Shown here piece after piece: positions 24,429 through 28,627 of a stretch of 28,627 nt of DNA (its first letter is position 1; the number at the start of each line of letters is the position of its first letter). Where the stretch lies: assembly GCA_017468115.1 (NCBI GenBank), contig JAFUJS010000011.1:1-28627 (forward strand), read 5' to 3'. Position numbers and translations under genes: made by a program. The notes beneath the pieces are model-generated. The model searched no databases, was not told the origin of the DNA, and was given only the letters and a program-made list of their open reading frames with translations. The stretch is from Clostridia bacterium. Its GTDB lineage: Bacteria; Bacillota_A; Clostridia; Oscillospirales; CAG-272.

Positions 24429-26480
24429 ATGATTAATGCTTCCGCAAGCAATATCGAGCTTCTGATAGATAGTGAGGGTGGCTTTATTTCCTCGCTGAGG
24501 CTTGGTTGCCGACAAATGTGTGTGGGCACTATTCCCCTATTTACAGTAAGGCTGAGAAATAAAGAGGGCGAGTGCTTTTATGTAAGCCCTATGGGTGCAA
24601 AATGCACCTATGATGAGGGCAGCATTACATATACAGGCTTTGAGGGCTTTTCCAGTCTTAGTGTACGGTTGACAGTAAAATGTGATGAGGGCATTTCTTG
24701 GTACATTGAGATATTATCTGTGCCCTGCGAATATGCGGTTGAATGGGTGGAGCTGCCTAAGCTGTGCACCCGCCCCCTTGTTGACAACGACAAGGACGGC
24801 GGCACAATTTTGTTTCCGTACAATGAGGGTATGCTGGTTACTGACGAAGGGCTTTTGCCACGATATGAGCCTGAATTTCCATCATCCGGCGCTTACTATA
24901 CATTTCCAAATATGGTGTGCTCTCAGTTTATGGCATATCTTTTTGACGATATTGGTCTTTACATTGGAGCGCACGACCCTGAAAGAGGGCTGAAGTGTGT
25001 AGACTTTTACCCCTGCGAGGGCGGACTTTCATTGCAGATGCGCCTTTACTCGGGCGCTGATTTCGGAAAGGACTTTAAGCCCGACTTCCCTGTTGTCTGG
25101 AAGGCTTGCTTGGGGGATTGGAAAGATGCCGCAAATATATACAGAGAGTGGCTTGAGAGCAACCTGCCAAGGGGACTTGTGCCAACTAAGGAAAACAAGA
25201 CCCTGCCCCTATGGTATAAGACCTCGCCGCTGATTGTTACCTACCCTGTCCGTGGTAAACATGATATGGACAAGATGGAGCCAAATGCACTTTTCCCTTA
25301 CACAAATGCTCTTCCTATCCTTAAGAAAATTAAGGATGCTACGAATACGCAAATAATGGCGCTTCTTATGCATTGGGAGGGTACTGCCCCTTGGGCGCCG
25401 CCCTATGTGTGGCCACCCTATGGCGGTGTTGAGCTGTTTAATGAGTTCAGAGATGCTCTGCACAAAAACGGCGACCTGCTTGGAGTTTATTGCTCCGGTT
25501 TTGGCTACACCCTAAAAAGCACCCTGACGGAGTATAACTGCGAGAAGAAAATCGAAGAGGAAAATGTACTAAAGGGCGTGTGCCATTCTCCAGAGAACAA
25601 GCCGGAGCTTGGCAGAACCTGTACCCCCTATCAGCGCTACGGCTATGACATTTGCCCCGCCTCACAGAGGGGACGTGAAATTTTAGAGGAAGCGTATTTC
25701 CCACTTCTTGAAAGCGGAGTTGATTACGCCCAAATTCTTGACCAGAACCACGGCGGCGGACAGTATATGTGCTTTGCACGTGAGCACGACCACCCACCCA
25801 TGCCCGGAGAGTGGATGACCTCTAATATGGTAGGGCTTCTTTCGGATTGGCGCAAAAAGGCACCGAATATGCTCTTTGGGTGTGAAAGCGGCGCTGCCGA
25901 GCCGTTTATTGGCAATCTTTTAATGAGCGACAACAGGTTTGAGTTAAATTACCCATTTGGTACTCCTGTGCCGCTTTATGCCTTCCTTTATCATCCATAT
26001 GTAAGGAACTTTATGGGTAACCAATGCGGCTGTCCCTTTGAGCCTAAGTGTGACACGCTCCGCTATCGACTTGCATATTCCTTCTCTATTGGCGACATTA
26101 TGACACTTATAATTACGCCGAGTGGGGAGCTTATGACCCATTGGGGCACACACGATTTTGAAAGTGCACCAAATATGGATTTGACCCTTAGGTTTATTAA
26201 GAACGTGATGAAATTCTATAATGAAGAGGGTAGCAGGTATCTGTACTCCGGAAGAATGTGCATTGCCCCGGAAATAGAGTGCGAGGAAATTGAAATTCCT
26301 TTGTTCAGAGGCAAGGAAAAATCCGTTCTTCCAAGGCTTCTTTCCTCCTCGTGGGAGGATGAAATCGGCGTTGCCTACATTGTGGTTAACCCTGAAAATG
26401 AGCCTGTTAAATTTTCACTATGCGGTAAGGAATATATCGCTGCCCCACTTGATGCAATGCTGATTTTGAAGGACAAATAA
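24429..26480 (+). CDS. DUF6259-like putative glycoside hydrolase
   Basis: 683-residue cytoplasmic protein (no signal peptide). An N-terminal beta-sandwich (~1-225) is joined by GDWKDAANIYREW (229-241) to a TIM-barrel-like domain (~260-600). Conserved-looking barrel motifs are MALLMHWEGTAPWAPPYVWP near 310-329, DYAQILDQNHGGG at 432-444 (Asp438 a candidate nucleophile), HDHPPMPGEWM near 453-463 and FGCESGAAEPF at 483-493 (Glu486 a candidate acid/base). A small beta domain ends the chain. The layout agrees with the DUF6259 family as I know it, related to GH101-type barrels. AAGGAG (24413-24418) lies 10 nt before ATG 24429. An ATG at 24421 opens only a 3-codon frame whose TGA overlaps the real start. 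Monocistronic, strong promoter; substrate unknown. Confidence 0.75.
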   Translation: MINASASNIELLIDSEGGFISSLRLGCRQMCVGTIPLFTVRLRNKEGECFYVSPMGAKCTYDEGSITYTGFEGFSSLSVRLTVKCDEGISWYIEILSVPCEYAVEWVELPKLCTRPLVDNDKDGGTILFPYNEGMLVTDEGLLPRYEPEFPSSGAYYTFPNMVCSQFMAYLFDDIGLYIGAHDPERGLKCVDFYPCEGGLSLQMRLYSGADFGKDFKPDFPVVWKACLGDWKDAANIYREWLESNLPRGLVPTKENKTLPLWYKTSPLIVTYPVRGKHDMDKMEPNALFPYTNALPILKKIKDATNTQIMALLMHWEGTAPWAPPYVWPPYGGVELFNEFRDALHKNGDLLGVYCSGFGYTLKSTLTEYNCEKKIEEENVLKGVCHSPENKPELGRTCTPYQRYGYDICPASQRGREILEEAYFPLLESGVDYAQILDQNHGGGQYMCFAREHDHPPMPGEWMTSNMVGLLSDWRKKAPNMLFGCESGAAEPFIGNLLMSDNRFELNYPFGTPVPLYAFLYHPYVRNFMGNQCGCPFEPKCDTLRYRLAYSFSIGDIMTLIITPSGELMTHWGTHDFESAPNMDLTLRFIKNVMKFYNEEGSRYLYSGRMCIAPEIECEEIEIPLFRGKEKSVLPRLLSSSWEDEIGVAYIVVNPENEPVKFSLCGKEYIAAPLDAMLILKDK

Positions 26481-26488
26481 AAGATTTT

Positions 26489-26520
26489 GGGACCTAGTAA
26501 AAAGTAGGTCCCTTTATTTT
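26489..26520 (+). terminator. Terminator after the DUF6259-like gene
   Basis: GGGACCTA (26489-26496) pairs with TAGGTCCC (26505-26512) around an 8-nt loop, followed by TTTATTTTT. Confidence 0.92.
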
Positions 26521-26530
26521 TCAATTATCG

Positions 26531-26559
26531 TTGCAATTTTCAAAAATGTGTAGTACAAT
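26531..26559 (+). promoter_or_regulatory. Promoter of the YgjV-oxidoreductase operon
   Basis: TTGCAA 26531-26536, 17 bp, TACAAT 26554-26559. Predicted start near 26566, about 20 nt before the ATG. Confidence 0.7.
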
Positions 26560-26588
26560 ATCCTTGAATAAATACACACAGGTGAATT

Positions 26589-27164
26589 ATGGTAACGGAA
26601 ATTATTGCACAGGTCTTTGGCGTGCTTGGAATGATATGTAATATCATAGTGTTTCAGCAAAAGACACAAAAAAATGTTTTAATATGGCAGTTTTTCGCCG
26701 CAACCACCTTTGCGCTAAACTATTTTCTGCTTGGCGCTATGGTTGGCGGTATGCTGAATACTGTGGGGGCTATTCGCTCCGTTGTGTTCTTCTTTAAGGA
26801 CAAAACCAAGGCAAACCATTTGGCTTGGCTAATAGTATTTATCTGCGCCTTTGTTGCCTCTTACCCTCTTTCCTTCTTTGTTTTCGGCAAGGAGCAAACG
26901 CCCCTAAATTTCGTGATTGAGGTATTACCTGTTGTGGCTATGATTATTGCTACAATCAGCCTAAGGCTTGGCTCGGCAAAGGCGGTTAGGTCTCTTGGTC
27001 TTATCAGCTCCCCACTTTGGCTTACATACAATTGCTTCAGCGGCTCCTTTGGGGCAATTGCCAGCGAGATTTTGAACCTCATTTCAATTATTGTAGGTAT
27101 TATTCGTCTTGATATTAAGAAAAAGCAACCAACTAAAGAGCAAAATACAGAAAAAACAGAATAA
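26589..27164 (+). CDS. YgjV-family inner membrane protein
   Basis: 191-residue membrane protein with about five or six hydrophobic segments and a hydrophilic Lys/Glu-rich C-terminal tail. It matches the YgjV (Imp-YgjV) family, e.g. AQVFGVLGMICNIIVFQQKT at the N-terminus, ALNYFLLGAMVGGMLNTVGAIRS near 42-64 and a final SEILNLISIIVGIIRL. The family has no established biochemical role. Weak AGGTG site before the ATG. Its stop codon overlaps the TAAGGAG ribosome binding site of the next gene, so the two are cotranscribed; whether they share a job is unknown. Confidence 0.8.
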   Translation: MVTEIIAQVFGVLGMICNIIVFQQKTQKNVLIWQFFAATTFALNYFLLGAMVGGMLNTVGAIRSVVFFFKDKTKANHLAWLIVFICAFVASYPLSFFVFGKEQTPLNFVIEVLPVVAMIIATISLRLGSAKAVRSLGLISSPLWLTYNCFSGSFGAIASEILNLISIIVGIIRLDIKKKQPTKEQNTEKTE

Positions 27165-27175
27165 GGAGAGCTTTT

Positions 27176-28471
27176 ATGCAAGGATTTATTGAAGAAAAAA
27201 ATCAAGTGCCTGTTATATATGATGTTGATGTTTTGGTTTGCGGTGGCGGCCCTGCCGGTATTGGCGCCGCAATCCGTGCCGCACGTCTTGGTGCCTCTGT
27301 TTTAGTTGTTGAGGCACAGGGCTGTCTTGGCGGTATTGCAACAGCAGGTATGATGTCCCACTGGGGCGGACGCTCCTCAAGTAAGGTTATGCAGGAGATT
27401 TTTGAGCTAACCTATGAAAAGGCAAAGGACATCGGCTGGGCCCACGAAAACTGGTGCGGACACGATGCTATTTATCACGATATACAAAAAATCGTCCTTG
27501 AGGAAATGTTTGTAAAGGAAAATATCAAGGTTCTTTATTACACTATGTTCTGTAAGGCTGTGGTTGAAAACGGCAGTATTGTTGGCGCTATTGTTGAAAA
27601 CAAAAGCGGACGTGGCTTTATCAAGGCTAAGCGTGTTGTTGACTCAACAGGCGACGGCGATGTGGCAGCCTCCAGCGGCGTTCCCTTCTTCAAGGGTCGT
27701 GAAACCGACGGCAGAATGCAGCCCTGCACTATTATGTTCAAAATAGGCGGAGTTGATTATAGCAGGGCGGTCTTCCCACCATCATTTGAAACAACCATAG
27801 AGCTACCAAAGGGAGAAATTCAAGCCCTTGGTAAGGAGCATTTGCCTTTCCCTGCCGGACACGTTCTGCTTTATACACAGCCCACACCAAACACGGTTTG
27901 CTGTAATATGACAAACGCAATTGAGATTGACGGTACCGATGCAGAAAGCCTGACTAAGGGTGTATTTACCTGCCACTCTCAAATTGTTCCGATTATTAAG
28001 TTTTTGAGAGAGTATGTGCCGGGCTATGAAAAATGCTGGCTTATGAGCGTAGCACCTCTAATCGGTATTCGTGAAACACGCCACTTTGAGGGAATTGAGT
28101 CCATATCTAAGGACGATATTCTGGAAGCGAAATATTACGATAACTGGGTAGTCAGACGTGCTTGGTTTAACTTTGATGTGCACAATCTGACCGGTGCAAG
28201 CCTTGATAAGACGGGTATTCAAAAGGGCTGGAAGCAAGAGAGCGATTATACCATTCCATACGGCTGTCTGTTGCCTAAGAATGTTGAGGGGCTTTTGCTC
28301 TCAGGCAGAAATATCAGTGGCTCACACCTTGCACACTCCAACTTCAGAATTATGTCTGTTTGTATTGCTCTCGGCGAGGCAGCCGGTACTGCCGCCGCTC
28401 TTTCTGTAAAACAAAATAAGAGACTTCGTGATGTAGATGTTAAGGAAATACAAGCGGTTGTTGGCGAATAA
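27176..28471 (+). CDS. FAD-dependent oxidoreductase
   Basis: 431 residues of the FAD_oxidored group (flavoproteins related to fumarate-reductase-like and glucose-inhibited-division-type dehydrogenases). FAD-binding Rossmann motif DVDVLVCGGGPAGIGAA at 16-32, acidic Glu46 closing the first beta-alpha-beta unit, LGGIATAGMMSHWGG at 51-65, VVDSTGDGDVAASSG near 158-172, and a C-terminal FAD-contacting stretch GRNISGSHLAHSNFR then GEAAGTAAAL. Nothing indicates membrane anchoring or export. TAAGGAG gives a good start, 11 nt after the YgjV-like gene. In this family, members near sugar genes often oxidise small hydroxy or amino compounds; the substrate here is not predictable. Confidence 0.88.
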   Translation: MQGFIEEKNQVPVIYDVDVLVCGGGPAGIGAAIRAARLGASVLVVEAQGCLGGIATAGMMSHWGGRSSSKVMQEIFELTYEKAKDIGWAHENWCGHDAIYHDIQKIVLEEMFVKENIKVLYYTMFCKAVVENGSIVGAIVENKSGRGFIKAKRVVDSTGDGDVAASSGVPFFKGRETDGRMQPCTIMFKIGGVDYSRAVFPPSFETTIELPKGEIQALGKEHLPFPAGHVLLYTQPTPNTVCCNMTNAIEIDGTDAESLTKGVFTCHSQIVPIIKFLREYVPGYEKCWLMSVAPLIGIRETRHFEGIESISKDDILEAKYYDNWVVRRAWFNFDVHNLTGASLDKTGIQKGWKQESDYTIPYGCLLPKNVEGLLLSGRNISGSHLAHSNFRIMSVCIALGEAAGTAAALSVKQNKRLRDVDVKEIQAVVGE

Positions 28472-28529
28472 TAAAAAGGCACTCGATTTGAAGTGAACCC
28501 CATTTAGTTCACAAAAAATAAAAAGGCAC
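28471..28529. repeat. 12-bp direct repeats flanking a small hairpin segment
   Basis: ATAAAAAGGCAC occurs at 28471-28482 and again at 28518-28529. The 35 bp between them contains GTGAAC (28493-28498) and GTTCAC (28507-28512), a 6-bp hairpin. The layout resembles a tiny insertion with target duplication, or the end of a dispersed repeat. It lies directly after the oxidoreductase stop and before its terminator. Confidence 0.5.
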
Positions 28530-28535
28530 GACAAG

Positions 28536-28570
28536 AAACAGGAAGAGGAAATCACCTTTTCCTGTTTTTT
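28536..28570 (+). terminator. Terminator of the YgjV-oxidoreductase operon
   Basis: AAACAGGAAGAGG (28536-28548) pairs with CCTTTTCCTGTTT (28555-28567), one G-U pair, 6-nt loop, then a short T run. It is displaced from the stop codon by the direct-repeat segment. From 28571 to the end I see no gene. Confidence 0.87.
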
Positions 28571-28627
28571 AATCTTGTAGTATTGTAAAAAATCAACCAA
28601 TCTTCAACAAGTAGTAGATATTGTTCA

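Noticed and set aside
28472..28627. End of an insertion sequence
   Set aside because: Direct repeats and a hairpin are present, but there is no transposase and no matching opposite end, so only a small repeat is claimed.

Overview
The window looks like a chromosomal segment of an uncultured, low-to-mid GC Clostridia-type Firmicute, probably from a gut community. This rests on consensus sigma-A promoters (TTGACA/TTGAAA, 17 bp, TATAAT, often with an extended -10), strong AGGAGG-type ribosome binding sites, GTG/TTG starts, a lipoprotein-anchored nucleoside importer and many cytoplasmic glycan-processing genes. I see no rRNA, tRNA, CRISPR array, transposase or phage gene. Species cannot be assigned from the sequence.

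Layout. 1-640: non-coding, dense in hairpins and short repeats. 743-6659 (+): purine salvage operon, xpt, BMP lipoprotein, ABC ATPase and two permeases, closed by a bidirectional terminator. 6775-9487 (-): MFS transporter followed by an uncharacterised TIM-barrel glycosidase-like protein. 9897-12230 (+): right-handed beta-helix protein with a PDZ-like C-terminus, transcribed divergently from the MFS operon. 12258-13811 (-): ADP-ribosylglycohydrolase-family protein. 14060-15800 (-): Pit phosphate transporter and DUF47 partner. 15932-21777 (-): tight four-gene unit of a short chimeric ORF, GH42 beta-galactosidase, six-hairpin glycosidase-like protein and glnA. 21898-24276 (-): FrhB-type iron-sulfur protein fused to a polysaccharide pyruvyl transferase. 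24429-26480 (+): DUF6259-like putative glycosidase. 26589-28471 (+): YgjV-like membrane protein and FAD-dependent oxidoreductase. 28472-28627: small direct-repeat structure and terminator.

How the genes fit together. Five or six proteins are glycoside-hydrolase-like or associated with glycan loci, and none shows a signal peptide. The MFS permease could import small glycans for intracellular breakdown (inference). The first operon would import purine nucleosides or bases and convert xanthine or guanine to nucleotides. Pit-DUF47 supplies phosphate, and glnA, cotranscribed with the glycosidases as far as can be seen, links carbon use to nitrogen assimilation.

The most unusual signals are: (i) two ~182-bp copies of an element upstream of two different minus-strand operons, each carrying the same promoter, a palindrome over the -10, and a transcribed stem whose arms change together; (ii) a 22-bp palindromic operator over the start site of the glycosidase operon, with related half-sites beside the -35 of both copies; (iii) a short in-frame fusion of an SGNH-esterase N-terminus to a Gfo/Idh/MocA C-terminus, heading that operon; (iv) glnA at the operon's end; (v) the beta-helix/PDZ protein.
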